Part shown: one piece after another, positions 1 to 12,200 of the stretch
How the letters are laid out: every line of letters starts with the position of its first letter
Position numbering within the stretch: the first letter of the stretch is position 1
Source of the DNA: Cladorhizidae sp. MBARI D1340-BT2
Lineage: Eukaryota; Porifera; Demospongiae; Poecilosclerida; Cladorhizidae
Length of the DNA: 64,000 nucleotides
NCBI GenBank assembly: GCA_028752905.1
Contig: JAQNBH010000012.1
Location: forward strand, 29,273,816-29,337,815
Reading direction: 5' to 3'
Translations under genes and position numbers: made by a program
The notes under the pieces: model-generated
What the model saw: only the letters and a program-made list of their open reading frames with translations
What the model was told of the DNA's origin: nothing
Databases searched by the model: none

Positions 1-244
1 ATGAGCTACTATCCTAGAAAACTGAGCTCACAATGGCAGTAGTGTTGCAACTCTACACTGAACACCTGGCATTGTGTGTCTGTGGGGGCATATATAGGGT
101 TGCATCTTATTTTAAATCTTTTTACGCAATGCCCACAAACCATGTCTTCACAATAGTTCCCATAAAGGGAAGTCACTTGGTCTTGGCATTGTACGGTATT
201 ATATACACTCCCCTGCCATCTCACTTGCTCTCATCCCCACACAG
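1..244. other. Non-repetitive sequence, no gene seen
   Basis: I see no splice-bounded exon, RNA gene or transposon end here. Short open frames on both strands overlap one another and have no recognisable protein character. Confidence 0.4.
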
Positions 245-318
245 ATACGCTTCTTCTCATCCGTGCAGATAAGCTTCTTCTCATCCGTGCAGATAAGCTT
301 CTTCTCATCCACGCAGAT
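245..318 (+). repeat. Short 21-bp tandem repeat
   Basis: About three and a half copies of a unit reading CTTCTCATCCGTGCAGATAAG. It lies just left of a second, unrelated minisatellite. Confidence 0.85.
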
Positions 319-389
319 ATTGCTGCCATGGCCAGGGGATTTCCTGAACTCCCCTTGCATGTCCACTGCCAACACACACCTCACTCCCC

Positions 390-550
390 AGCACCTTCAT
401 CTCCCACCTTGCCTTCATCTCCCACCTTGCCATCATCTCCCACCTTGCCTTCATCTCCCACCTTGCCTTCATCTCCCACCTTGCCTTCCATCTCCCACCT
501 TGCCTTCATCTCCTTCATCTCCCACCTTGCCTTCATCTCTCACCTTGTCA
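390..550 (+). repeat. 18-bp minisatellite (TCTCCCACCTTGCCTTCA)
   Basis: About eight copies of an 18-bp unit with one-base and short-insertion variants. Because 18 is a multiple of three, the array stays open in more than one frame and gives Pro/Ser/Leu-rich open frames that I do not regard as genes. Confidence 0.85.
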
Positions 551-912
551 TCACGAGGTTTTCTTCTACTCATGCAAAACTAGGTGGCACTGTTGTCCTT
601 TCATCAGCCATTGCCTGCACTGGTATCAGCTTCTTCCTCAAATTGTTCTCACACTTCTTCAATTAAGATACTGTTTTGTGCTGGCTCGTCCAGCCCATTA
701 GTGTTCGGTAGAACTGGAAATGTCCACAGAAAATAAAACTTAAGCAGTCGCAGTCTGAGCCCACAGCCATTTAATGGAATAACTTCCAAGATAAACCACA
801 CCTACCTCCCTTGGGCATCACCGTCAAGTTGTAATTCTGCCAAATTTCATTCCATGTCCAAATACTTCAACTAGCAAATATTTCCACTGCCAGGTCATGG
901 TGCACTGGTGAG
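551..912. other. Unassigned sequence left of the hAT element
   Basis: No convincing gene. The minus strand holds a short open run near 800-890 followed by a possible GTAGGTG donor. I considered it as a missing PRELI exon and could not support it. Confidence 0.35.
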
Positions 913-1080
913 CAGGGGTGTATTTAGGGGGGGGCGGGGGGGGGGGCATTCGCCCCCCCTTGTATCATTCTCGCCCCCCCCCCCTTGAAATTAGAGATAT
1001 TTTTTTAAATAATGTCAAGAAAGGTGTAATACAAGAAAGGTGTAATAAGCTTATGATATCAGGTTCAAATGATAGGAATG

Positions 1081-3267
1081 TCAAACTGAGGTTCTTCTTG
1101 GTTTTCTCTGCCATACGTCCACAATCTCTTCAAGGTCGCTCTCAGAGAGTACTTCTGGTGCCTCTATAGCAATCCTCATAAGGTGAGAAAGGCTGCAGTC
1201 ACTTAGAGAATTACGCAAACGAGTCTTGATCATCTTCATCTGTGAGAAGCTTCTCTCCACAGAAGCAGTAGAAACTGGAATCGATAAGCAGATGGAGGCA
1301 ATCTTGTGCAAATTGGGAAACATGGCCTTGAGCATGTCGTTTGAAACAAGTTCTTTCAGCTGTGATGCAGTAGTATCCCGTGGTTGCTTGACTAACAGCT
1401 GGCGGAATGTTTTCCACTCTGTAAGTATTTCAGTGGAAATCATGGCTGTCTTCACTGTTTCTTCTCCATCCAATGTTTCTGCATCTCTATCTTCTCCGTA
1501 GTGAGCAATCAGTTTCTCAACAGACGTGTCTCCATAAGTGGGAAAAGATACTGAATCTGGTTTTGGAACTTTCCGTGGATCGAATATAGACAATGCTGAT
1601 ACAACAGCGTTGGATGAAGAAAATCGGCTTGTTATGTTGGCCTTTAAATCAGCAACAAAAGGCTTACCAACAACATTCTGGAACGAAAGTATTTTATCAG
1701 CGTCAATAGACACCTTTGTAGATGACTTCAAGTCTTCAACGTTTTCAAGAAGCTCCAACACCCAGTTCGCTCCAGGCAAAACTGCATCATCCAAGGATTT
1801 AACAGTAGCATCAACAAGGAATGATATCAACGAGAGGTCAAGCTGCTCTGCCTGAAGTGCTTTGCTGAGCTTGGCTACTTGTGGTAGAGTGAAATCAAGC
1901 AAATATATAGCTGCAATCGTAGACAATTTGCAGAGGGCACCATGGATTCCAAGAGCTTCTGGCTCGTGGGACGTCTCGTAGATGTTCCCAATGGTGATTA
2001 CAATTGCAGAATAACTTGCTTTGACAGCTTTGACACACCTTTCATGTGCCAGCCAGCGTGTGTCAGATGGCTTGATCACTTTCATTTCTGGAAGTTCAAG
2101 AACGTGCTGTACCTCCTTCAGACACTCTGCTCGCTTGGGGGAATTGCGAAAATGCTTCCAAAGAGTAGTCAATGTTCTGTAAACATGAGCAATTCCAGGA
2201 GTTTTATTGGCAGCTTGCACACAAGCCAACTGCAGTAAGTGACAGTGGCAGTGTATAAACAGAGCGTGAGGAGTATGTTTCTTGATACGTGCCTGAACCC
2301 CGGTCTTTCGTCCAGAAAAAGTTGCAGCTCCATCAAATCCCAATCCAACTATTCTTCCGACTTGTAGACCTTTCTTCTTTAAACAATCGATGAGATTAGA
2401 ATAGATGGTCTCTGCATCAGCCTTCTTCAATGGAATAAGCTCCAGAAAGCACTCTACTGGTACACCATCTTCCTCCCAGCGGCAAAACACAGACAATTCT
2501 TCTACGTTGGTGACATCTGTGCACTCATCTGCCATGAGGCTGTACATAGGTGCCTTTTGAAGTCGCTTCAGAATCGACTCCTCCACCCATGTCCCCAATG
2601 ATTCGATGAATTCAACCACAGCCACTCTTGATGTGTACACAGCATTTCTTGGTGCAGTTTCTAAGAATTGCTTCAAATGTTGGCTGCCACATCGAACCAC
2701 CACGTCAACCAGCTTCTCAAATTTTGTCGAATGTGCAACTTGTTCTTTCGTAAGAAAATGAGTGAGTAGGATCAGGCACTTCACTGCAGCTCTGTTCTGA
2801 GCTCTTTTGCGAGCTAAAACATTCTGGAGTTGCTGTACAACTGTTCCACCTTTGGCTGCTCCTTTAGCTGCAAAAAGAGCTTGAGTTGCATGGATATGGA
2901 AGTCACTTCTCGCATGAGCTTTCATTTTTTCAACAGCTTTCTTCCAATTTCTGCAAGGTTGTGTGACCCACACTCCTCCAGTACGCTGCAGACCAGATTG
3001 CTTGCAAACCTTGCAAAAGGCACCATCGCTATCCTCGTCATAATAGAGCCAACTGAAATCTTTCTCCCAGCTCTTAGAGTATTTTCTCTTCGTGGATACA
3101 GAAGAGCGGTGTTTGTTTTGCTTGCTTTTCTTTGAAGGTGGAGGACTAAGGCTAGGACTAGATGCCTCGACATGCTCAGAGCTATCTGTTCTGCTATCTT
3201 CGCTATCACTGCTATTAGCATGAGAAGAGGCTTGAGAAGTACTTGCAAAGTATGAGCGAATATCCAT
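1081..3267 (-). CDS. hAT transposase with TTF-type zinc finger
   Basis: This uninterrupted 728-residue open frame encodes the transposase that would cut and reinsert the surrounding element. Residues 1-65 are Ser-rich and then basic (likely nuclear targeting). Residues 67-127 form a TTF/BED-like zinc finger with Cys85, Cys88, Cys105 and His residues around 118-126. The middle carries the RNase-H-like transposase core, including a MADECTDVT motif. Residues about 655-705 are the hAT C-terminal dimerisation region, with STASVERSFS and KTRLRNSL motifs. The layout resembles ZNF862-like domesticated hAT proteins of animals, but inverted terminal repeats around it argue for a mobile gene rather than a host gene. 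The ATG at 3267 is chosen because coding begins there after the upstream repeats; the copy at 63889 has ACG at this position. Activity is inferred only from intactness. Confidence 0.9.
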   Translation of the reverse strand: MDIRSYFASTSQASSHANSSDSEDSRTDSSEHVEASSPSLSPPPSKKSKQNKHRSSVSTKRKYSKSWEKDFSWLYYDEDSDGAFCKVCKQSGLQRTGGVWVTQPCRNWKKAVEKMKAHARSDFHIHATQALFAAKGAAKGGTVVQQLQNVLARKRAQNRAAVKCLILLTHFLTKEQVAHSTKFEKLVDVVVRCGSQHLKQFLETAPRNAVYTSRVAVVEFIESLGTWVEESILKRLQKAPMYSLMADECTDVTNVEELSVFCRWEEDGVPVECFLELIPLKKADAETIYSNLIDCLKKKGLQVGRIVGLGFDGAATFSGRKTGVQARIKKHTPHALFIHCHCHLLQLACVQAANKTPGIAHVYRTLTTLWKHFRNSPKRAECLKEVQHVLELPEMKVIKPSDTRWLAHERCVKAVKASYSAIVITIGNIYETSHEPEALGIHGALCKLSTIAAIYLLDFTLPQVAKLSKALQAEQLDLSLISFLVDATVKSLDDAVLPGANWVLELLENVEDLKSSTKVSIDADKILSFQNVVGKPFVADLKANITSRFSSSNAVVSALSIFDPRKVPKPDSVSFPTYGDTSVEKLIAHYGEDRDAETLDGEETVKTAMISTEILTEWKTFRQLLVKQPRDTTASQLKELVSNDMLKAMFPNLHKIASICLSIPVSTASVERSFSQMKMIKTRLRNSLSDCSLSHLMRIAIEAPEVLSESDLEEIVDVWQRKPRRTSV

Positions 3268-3310
3268 ATTAATATGAAGAGAAATCAGCTAGTAAGGTTT
3301 CTTTTATAGA

Positions 3311-3690
3311 GACTTTAAGACCATGACATAATGGACTGAGTTAAAAATACTGAGAGAGAGTGGGAAAGAAGGAGGGAACTGAAGAAGTGACAAACCTACA
3401 AAGGAGAACACGTGGTGGTGTGTGATGACTTTAAGACCATGACATAATGGACTGAGTTAAAAATACTGAGAGAGAGTGGGAAAGAAGGAGGGAACTGAAG
3501 AAGTGACAAACCTACAAAGGAGAACACGTGGTGGCGTGTGATGACATCATGTCTAAGATTAGACTTGAAGACCATGACATAATGGACTGAGTTAAAAATA
3601 CTGAGAGAGAGGGAGTGGGAAAGAAGGAGAAACAAAAGAAGTGACAAACCTACAAAGGAGAGCACGTGGTGGTGTGTGATGTCATCGTGT
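3311..3690 (-). repeat. Triplicated subterminal repeat of the hAT element
   Basis: Three direct copies of a unit of roughly 120-135 bp, each containing GACCATGACATAATGGACTG and a CACGTG box within AGAACACGTGGTGG. They lie upstream of the transposase start and inside the element. Such repeats are candidate transposase-binding sites or promoter elements (inference). The right-hand copy of the transposon carries the same three. Confidence 0.8.
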
Positions 3691-4449
3691 CATGACACAT
3701 GCTCTCCTTTTTCCAAGCAGCTACAATATCATGAGAAATATATACAGTCTAGCCATAGTTCGGTATAGCATAATGCCATTGGTAGTCAGTCAAAATAGCT
3801 ATCCTCAGACATTGTAAAAGCAAAAAAAAATATGGGGGGATCTTCCCCCCAGACCCCCCTTTTACGACTTATGAACATGTTAAGAAAATATTAACAAAAA
3901 TTAGGGCACCAAGTGACCAACCATTTCCACCCACCCCCCCCCCCCCCCCCCCCCCCCCTAGAGAACTAGAGAAAAATTGTGTATGAAACCTGTTGTCCAT
4001 GATTTTGTAAGAAAATGCATGGAATGCAACATAATTCGATTTCACAAAACCCCACCTCCATTATACGAGTGACAAGTGACTATATCTAATCTATATATGC
4101 TGATTGCCGTAGCATGCAACTTCAGCAAATATTTAAGATGGAATGTTGTACTAAAGATTTTAGAAAAAGTGCATGCCATCATAAGTAGCAGCTATATATA
4201 CAGTTAGTACTGCAAAAATACCTGTGGGTAAAACACTTTCGTACTCCACGCGGAAGCCCAGGGTGCACGTCCCCTTTCCGCACCATCCAGGCTCTCCGCC
4301 CCCCCTTATTTTTCCATATCTCAAGTTCGCCCCCCCTTGGCAAAATTTCTGTATACAACCCTGGGTGAGTGTGTGGTGGTGCTTTCTGCACTAGTGTTGG
4401 AGCTGAACGACTTCAGTATTTCCAGCCCTTGTTATAGAGAGGCTTCCAA

Positions 4450-5534
4450 CACTAAGACCACGGCTGATTTTAGGATTTGATTCGGGAGAGGGAGGAAGCG
4501 CTCCAATGGTGTGCCTATAGAAGCACACCTCAATCTAGCGGAGTCTGGGCGGATCTTTTTTTGGCCGGAAAACAGAAAACAGGTTTCCAAGCGAGGCTCA
4601 AGAAACACGCTCCTCATGCCATATTTGGCCTCCTGCAGTCTGCTTGGGTGCAAGCTACTATCAGCACTGATGGCATTAAGGATGTTTTAACTGCATTGAC
4701 CACCCTGTGGAAATATTTCCATTATTCTCCGAAAAAAGCAGAGCGTTTGAAAGATATTGAACATGTTCTCCAATAAGAGAAAAGAAAATCTCTGATACAC
4801 AATGGCTGGCCCTCTAACAACGATGGCTGGTCCTCTGACACACAATGGCTGGTCCTCTGACACACGATGGCTGGTCCTATGACATACGATGGCTGACCCC
4901 CTGACACACGATGGCTGACCCCCTGACATACATTGGCTGGCCATCTGACACACGATAGCCGGCCCTCTGACATATGATGGTTGACCCCCTAACATACATT
5001 GGCTGGTCCTCTGACACACATTGGCTGGCCCTCTGACACATGATAGCCAGCCCTCTGACATACGATGGTGACCCTCTGACACACATTGGCTGGCCCTCTG
5101 ACACACATTGGCTGGCCCTCTGACAGACGATGGCTGGCCCCTCTGATACTTGTTGGCTAGCCCATGAACAATGTGTTAAAGCCATTATGCCGCACTTGTT
5201 GTTGCCCTTGACAGCAAGTACCAGGATTTCCACGAGCCAGAAGAGCCCTGGGAATCATTTCTAAGTTTACAGCTGCAGCCATTTTTCTTCTTGACTACAC
5301 CTTACCGAATACAGGTAAAACACTTCAGACGACACGATCGACTTATCTGTGATTTCCACTGTCGTTGAGGCTACATCAAAACCATTGGATGGTGGTATTT
5401 CTCCTGCTGCAAGCCGAGTCTTGGAACCGTTATATTCCAGTGACCATACTCGGAAAGCTACAGGCAAAACCATCAGCACACCTACTGTAGGTACGCTCGC
5501 TTCACGACACTTGTTGCAGAGGAGACTTAGGTAA
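4450..5534 (+). pseudogene. Decayed hAT transposase split by a minisatellite
   Basis: Translating 4477-4776 on the plus strand gives a protein clearly related to the neighbouring intact transposase: GKQKTGFQARLKKHAPHA corresponds to its GRKTGVQARIKKHTPHA, and TLWKYFHYSPKKAERLKDIE to its TLWKHFRNSPKRAECLKEVQ. The reading breaks at 4776, a minisatellite follows (4795-5160), and similarity resumes at about 5180 and again at 5349-5480 (ISTVVEATSKPLDGG against ISFLVDATVKSLDD). Frame breaks and stops separate the blocks, so this is a dead, older and diverged relative. It lies on the opposite strand and directly beside the intact element. Confidence 0.8.
4795..5160 (+). repeat. 22-bp minisatellite inside the dead hAT gene
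   Basis: About 17 imperfect copies of a unit like GGCTGGCCCTCTGACACACGAT. It interrupts the reading of the decayed transposase, so it expanded within or inserted into that relic. Confidence 0.85.
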
Positions 5535-6140
5535 TTTTAAGATGGTTAGGCCATGAAGTGGATGTGGTCTGGGTGGCTCATTAAAACAGTAGTATCGTAC
5601 GGTTGATGACATAATATTTTAGTACTGCAGAAGAAATGGTCAAAATCAACCAAACACTTGACCAGGACCATCCCTTACCTACAAAGTCATTGGCTAATTT
5701 ACCGATTTCCTTGATTACGCACACGCTCTATTCAGTTCACGAGCTGCCTAGCTACGTGTACTATTCGAGGGTGCTGCTCTAATCAAGGAAATAGGGTAAG
5801 TTTATCTGAGATCTTGTGAGCGTGTAACACCACCAAGTTGTTCAGTCATTCTTGTGACAAACGTCGAGGAATGCGGACACGATCTCATTCAACGCTTCGC
5901 ACTAAACGATCGTTCATTGGTGCTGTTCGTAGCTGGCGTAAATAGCACGAAAATGTGCACGTGATGACCACACCCATAAAATTAATATCATGAAACTGGA
6001 AAGGGTCCGGCCAAAGTCGGACAGGCCAGACTGTTGGAGCCGCCCCTGTGTTGCTCGACCAATACATGGCCCACCTCAACGAAACACATTAAGCCGATTT
6101 TCGCAGTCTCACAATGTCCTATCAGCACCAGTCATCCCCA
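5535..6140. other. Unassigned unique sequence
   Basis: No gene, RNA or transposon end recognised. I searched the minus strand specifically for the missing 3' exon of the PRELI gene and did not find one. Confidence 0.35.
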
Positions 6141-6220
6141 CAGTTTCTCCAATGGCATTCTCCGCAAGCTCTGGAGACTCGATGGAATTATTAGACATGA
6201 CAGACTATTCAGATAGAGAG
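6141..6220 (+). repeat. Left inverted arm of the 35-bp satellite block
   Basis: This stretch is an imperfect inverted match of 14330-14414. Shared blocks include CGATGGAATTAT, TTAGACATGACAGACTATTC and AATGGCA. The last part of the arm is itself a satellite unit. Confidence 0.75.
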
Positions 6221-9200
6221 TTGCATTAGATGTGGCAGACTATTCAGATAGAGAGTTGCATTAGATGTGGCAGACTATTCAGATAGAGAGTTGCATTAGA
6301 TGTGGCAGACTATTCAGATAGAGAGTTGTATTAGATGTGGCAGACTATTCAGATAGAGAGTTGTATTAGATGTGGCAGACTATTCAGATAGAGAGTTGCA
6401 TTAGATGTGGCAGACTATTCAGATAGAGAGTTGCATTAGATGTGGCAGACTATTCAGATAGAGAGTTGTATTAGATGTGGCAGACTATTCAGATAGAGAG
6501 TTGCATTAGATGTGGCAGACTATTCAGATAGAGAGTTGCATTAGATGTGGCAGACTATTCAGATAGAGAGTTGTATTAGATGTGGCAGACTATTCAGATA
6601 GAGAGTTGCATTAGATGTGGCAGACTATTCAGATAGAGAGTTGTATTAGATGTGGCAGACTATTCAGATAGAGAGTTGCATTAGATGTGGCAGACTATTC
6701 AGATAGAGAGTTGCATTAGATGTGGCAGACTATTCAGATAGAGAGTTGTATTAGATGTGGCAGACTATTCAGATAGAGAGTTGCATTAGATGTGGCAGAC
6801 TATTCAGATAGAGAGTTGTATTAGATTTGGCAGACTATTCAGATAGAGAGTTGCATTAGATGTGGCAGACTATTCAGATAGTGAGTTGCATTAGATGTGG
6901 CAGACTATTCAGATAGAGAGTTGTATTAGATGTGGCAGACTATTCAGATAGAGAGTTGCATTAGATGTGGCAGACTATTCAGATAGAGAGTTGTATTAGA
7001 TGTGGCAGACTATTCAGATAGAGAGTTGCATTAGATGTGGCAGACTATTCAGATAGAGAGTTGCATTAGATGTGGCAGACTATTCAGATAGAGAGTTGTA
7101 TTAGATGTGGCAGACTATTCAGATAGAGAGTTGCATTAGATGTGGCAGACTATTCAGATAGAGAGTTGTATTAGATGTGGCAGACTATTCAGATAGAGAG
7201 TTGCATTAGATGTGGCAGACTATTCAGATAGAGAGTTGCATTAGATGTGGCAGACTATTCAGATAGAGAGTTGTATTAGATGTGGCAGACTATTCAGATA
7301 GAGAGTTGCATTAGATGTGGCAGACTATTCAGATAGAGAGTTGTATTAGATGTGACAGACTATTCAGATAGAGAGTTGTATTAGATGTGGCAGACTATTC
7401 AGATAGAGAGTTGCATTAGATGTGGCAGACTATTCAGATAGAGAGTTGCATTAGATGTGGCAGACTATTCAGATAGAGAGTTGTATTAGATGTGGCAGAC
7501 TATTCAGATAGAGAGTTGCATTAGATGTGGCAGACTATTCAGATAGAGAGTTGCATTAGATGTGGCAGACTATTCAGATAGAGAGTTGTATTAGATGTGG
7601 CAGACTATTCAGATACAGAGTTGTATTAGATGTGGCAGACTATTCAGATAGAGAGTTGCATTAGATGTGGCAGACTATTCAGATAGAGAGTTGCATTAGA
7701 TGTGGCAGACTATTCAGATAGAGAGTTGTATTAGATGTGGCAGACTATTCAGATAGAGAGTTGTATTAGATGTGGCAGACTATTCAGATAGAGAGTTGTA
7801 TTAGATGTGACAGACTATTCAGATAGAGAGTTGCATTAGATGTGGCAGACTATTCAGATAGAGAGTTGTATTAGATGTGGCAGACTATTCAGATAGAGAG
7901 TTGTATTAGATGTGGCAGACTATTCAGATAGAGAGTTGCATTAGATGTGGCAGACTATTCAGATAGAGAGTTGCATTAGATGTGGCAGACTATTCAGATA
8001 GAGAGTTGCATTAGATGTGGCAGACTATTCAGATAGAGAGTTGCATTAGATGTGGCAGACTATTCAGATAGAGAGTTGTATTAGATGTGGCAGACTATTC
8101 AGATAGAGAGTTGCATTAGATGTGGCAGACTATTCAGATAGAGAGTTGTATTAGATGTGGCAGACTATTCAGATAGAGTTGTATTAGATGTGGCAGACTA
8201 TTCAGATAGAGAGTTGTATTAGATGTGGCAGACTATTCAGATAGAGAGTTGTATTAGATGTGGCAGACTATTCAGATAGAGAGTTGTATTAGATGTGGCA
8301 GACTATTCAGATAGAGAGTTGTATTAGATGTGGCAGACTATTCAGATAGAGAGTTGTATTAGATGTGGCAGACTATTCAGATAGAGTTGTATTAGATGTG
8401 GCAGACTATTCAGATAGAGAGTTGCATTAGATGTGGCAGACTATTCAGATAGAGAGTTGTATTAGATGTGGCAGACTATTCAGATAGAGTTGTATTAGAT
8501 GTGGCAGACTATTCAGATAGAGAGTTGCATTAGATGTGGCAGACTATTCAGATAGAGAGTTGTATTAGATGTGGCAGACTATTCAGATAGAGAGTTGTAT
8601 TAGATGTGGCAGACTATTCAGATAGAGAGTTGTATTAGATGTGACAGACTATTCAGATAGAGAGTTGTATTAGATGTGGCAGACTATTCAGATAGAGTTG
8701 TATTAGATGTGGCAGACTATTCAGATAGAGAGTTGCATTAGATGTGGCAGACTATTCAGATAGTGAGTTGCATTAGATGTGACAGACTATTCAGATAGAG
8801 AGTTGCATTAGATGTGATAGACTATTCAGATAGAGAGTTGCATTAGATGTGGCAGACTATTCAGATAGAGAGTTGCATTAGATGTGGCAGACTATTCAGA
8901 TAGAGAGTTGTATTAGATGTGGCAGACTATTCAGATAGAGAGTTGCATTAGATGTGGCAGACTATTCAGATAGAGAGTTGTATTAGATGTGGCAGACTAT
9001 TCAGATAGAGAGTTGTATTAGATGTGGCAGACTATTCAGATAGAGTTGTATTAGATGTGGCAGACTATTCAGATAGAGAGTTGCATTAGATGTGGCAGAC
9101 TATTCAGATAGAGAGTTGTATTAGATGTGGCAGACTATTCAGATAGAGAGTTGTATTAGATGTGGCAGACTATTCAGATAGAGTTGTATTAGATGTGGCA

Positions 9201-12200
9201 GACTATTCAGATAGAGAGTTGCATTAGATGTGGCAGACTATTCAGATAGTGAGTTGCATTAGATGTGACAGACTATTCAGATAGAGAGTTGCATTAGATG
9301 TGATAGACTATTCAGATAGAGAGTTGTATTAGATGTGGCAGACTATTCAGATAGAGAGTTGTATTAGATGTGGCAGACTATTCAGATAGAGAGTTGTATT
9401 AGATGTGGCAGACTATTCAGATAGAGTTGTATTAGATGTGGCAGACTATTCAGATAGAGAGTTGTATTAGATGTGGCAGACTATTCAGATAGAGAGTTGC
9501 ATTAGATGTGGCAGACTATTCAGATAGAGAGTTGCATTAGATGTGGCAGACTATTCAGATAGAGAGTTGCATTAGATGTGGCAGACTATTCAGATAGAGA
9601 GTTGCATTAGATGTGGCAGACTATTCAGATAGAGAGTTGTATTAGATGTGGCAGACTATTCAGATAGAGAGTTGTATTAGATGTGGCAGACTATTCAGAT
9701 AGAGAGTTGCATTAGATGTGGCAGACTATTCAGATAGAGAGTTGTATTAGATGTGGCAGACTATTCAGATAGAGAGTTGTATTAGATGTGGCAGACTATT
9801 CAGATAGAGAGTTGCATTAGATGTGGCAGACTATTCAGATAGAGAGTTGTATTAGATGTGGCAGACTATTCAGATAGAGAGTTGTATTAGATGTGGCAGA
9901 CTATTCAGATAGAGAGTTGTATTAGATGTGACAGACTATTCAGATAGAGAGTTGCATTAGATGTGGCAGACTATTCAGATAGAGTTGTATTAGATGTGGC
10001 AGACTATTCAGATAGAGAGTTGTATTAGATGAGAGAGTTGTATTAGATGTGGCAGACTATTCAGATAGAGAGTTGTATTAGATGTGGCAGACTATTCAGA
10101 TAGAGAGTTGCATTAGATGTGGCAGACTATTCAGATAGAGAATTGCATTAGATGTGGCAGACTATTCAGATAGAGAGTTGTATTAGATGTGGCAGACTAT
10201 TCAGATAGAGAGTTGCATTAGATGTGGCAGACTATTCAGATAGAGAGTTGTATTAGATGTGGCAGACTATTCAGATAGAGAGTTGTATTAGATGTGGCAG
10301 ACTATTCAGATAGAGAGTTGCATTAGATGTGGCAGACTATTCAGATAGAGAGTTGTATTAGATGTGGCAGACTATTCAGATAGAGAGTTGCATTATATGT
10401 GGCAGACTATTCAGATAGAGAGTTGTATTAGATGTGGCAGACTATTCAGATAGAGAGTTGTATTAGATGTGGCAGACTATTCAGATAGAGAGTTGCATTA
10501 GATGTGGCAGACTATTCAGATAGAGAGTTGTATTAGATGTGGCAGACTATTCAGATAGAGAGTTGCATTAGATGTGGCAGACTATTCAGATAGAGAGTTG
10601 TATTAGATGTGGCAGACTATTCAGATAGAGAGTTGCATTAGATGTGGCAGACTATTCAGATAGAGAGTTGCATTAGATGTGACAGACTATTCAGATAGAG
10701 AGTTGCATTAGATGTGGCAGACTATTCAGATAGAGAGTTGCATTAGATGTGGCAGACTATTCAGATAGAGAGTTGCATTAGATGTGGCAGACTATTCAGA
10801 TAGAGAGTTGCATTAGATGTGGCAGACTATTCAGATAGAGAGTTGCATTAGATGTGGCAGACTATTCAGATAGAGAGTTGTATTAGATGTGGCAGACTAT
10901 TCAGATAGAGAGTTGTATTAGATGTGACAGACTATTCAGATAGAGAGTTGCATTAGATGTGGCAGACTATTCAGATAGAGAGTTGTATTAGATGTGGCAG
11001 ACTATTCAGATAGAGAGTTGCATTAGATGTGGCAGACTATTCAGATAGAGAGTTGCATTAGATGTGGCAGACTATTCAGATAGAGAGTTGCATTAGATGT
11101 GGCAGACTATTCAGATAGAGAGTTGTATTAGATGTGGCAGACTATTCAGATAGAGAGTTGCATTAGATGTGGCAGACTATTCAGATAGAGAGTTGCATTA
11201 GATGTGGCAGACTATTCAGATAGAGAGTTGTATTAGATGTGGCAGACTATTCAGATAGAGAGTTGCATTAGATGTGGCAGACTATTCAGATAGAGAGTTG
11301 TATTAGATTTGGCAGACTATTCAGATAGAGAGTTGCATTAGATGTGGCAGACTATTCAGATAGTGAGTTGCATTAGATGTGGCAGACTATTCAGATAGAG
11401 AGTTGTATTAGATGTGGCAGACTATTCAGATAGAGAGTTGCATTAGATGTGGCAGACTATTCAGATAGAGAGTTGTATTAGATGTGGCAGACTATTCAGA
11501 TAGAGAGTTGTATTAGATGTGGCAGACTATTCAGATAGAGAGTTGTATTAGATGTGGCAGACTATTCAGATAGAGAGTTGCATTAGATGTGGCAGACTAT
11601 TCAGATAGAGAGTTGCATTAGATGTGGCAGACTATTCAGATAGAGAGTTGCATTAGATGTGGCAGACTATTCAGATAGAGAGTTGCATTAGATGTGGCAG
11701 ACTATTCAGATAGAGAGTTGTATTAGATGTGGCAGACTATTCAGATAGAGAGTTGCATTAGATGTGGCAGACTATTCAGATAGAGAGTTGCATTAGATGT
11801 GGCAGACTATTCAGATAGAGAGTTGCATTAGATGTGGCAGACTATTCAGATAGAGAGTTGTATTAGATGTGGCAGACTATTCAGATACAGAGTTGTATTA
11901 GATGTGGCAGACTATTCAGATAGAGAGTTGCATTAGATGTGGCAGACTATTCAGATAGAGAGTTGCATTAGATGTGGCAGACTATTCAGATAGAGAGTTG
12001 TATTAGATGTGGCAGACTATTCAGATAGAGAGTTGCATTAGATGTGGCAGACTATTCAGATAGAGAGTTGCATTAGATGTGGCAGACTATTCAGATAGAG
12101 AGTTGCATTAGATGTGGCAGACTATTCAGATAGAGAGTTGTATTAGATGTGGCAGACTATTCAGATAGAGAGTTGTATTAGATGTGGCAGACTATTCAGA

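Larger units (their letters stand above)
913..4363 (-). mobile_element. Complete hAT DNA transposon
   Basis: The element runs from CAGGGGTGTATTTAGG at the left to the complement of CAGGGTTGTATACAG at the right, which are imperfect terminal inverted repeats of hAT type. The direct repeat GGTGAG lies immediately outside both ends (907-912 and 4364-4369) and is a probable target-site duplication, although hAT duplications are usually 8 bp. Inside are an intact transposase gene on the minus strand, three subterminal repeats and a poly-C tract near 3935-3958. A second, almost identical copy starts at 62807 in the opposite orientation, so the family has moved recently. Confidence 0.88.

Noticed and set aside
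780..890. Possible PRELI exon 5 on the minus strand (VFGHGMKFGRITT, or NYNLTVMPKG in another frame)
   Set aside because: The two similar-looking pieces are in different frames, stops intervene, and the match to the PRELI C-terminal helix is too weak.
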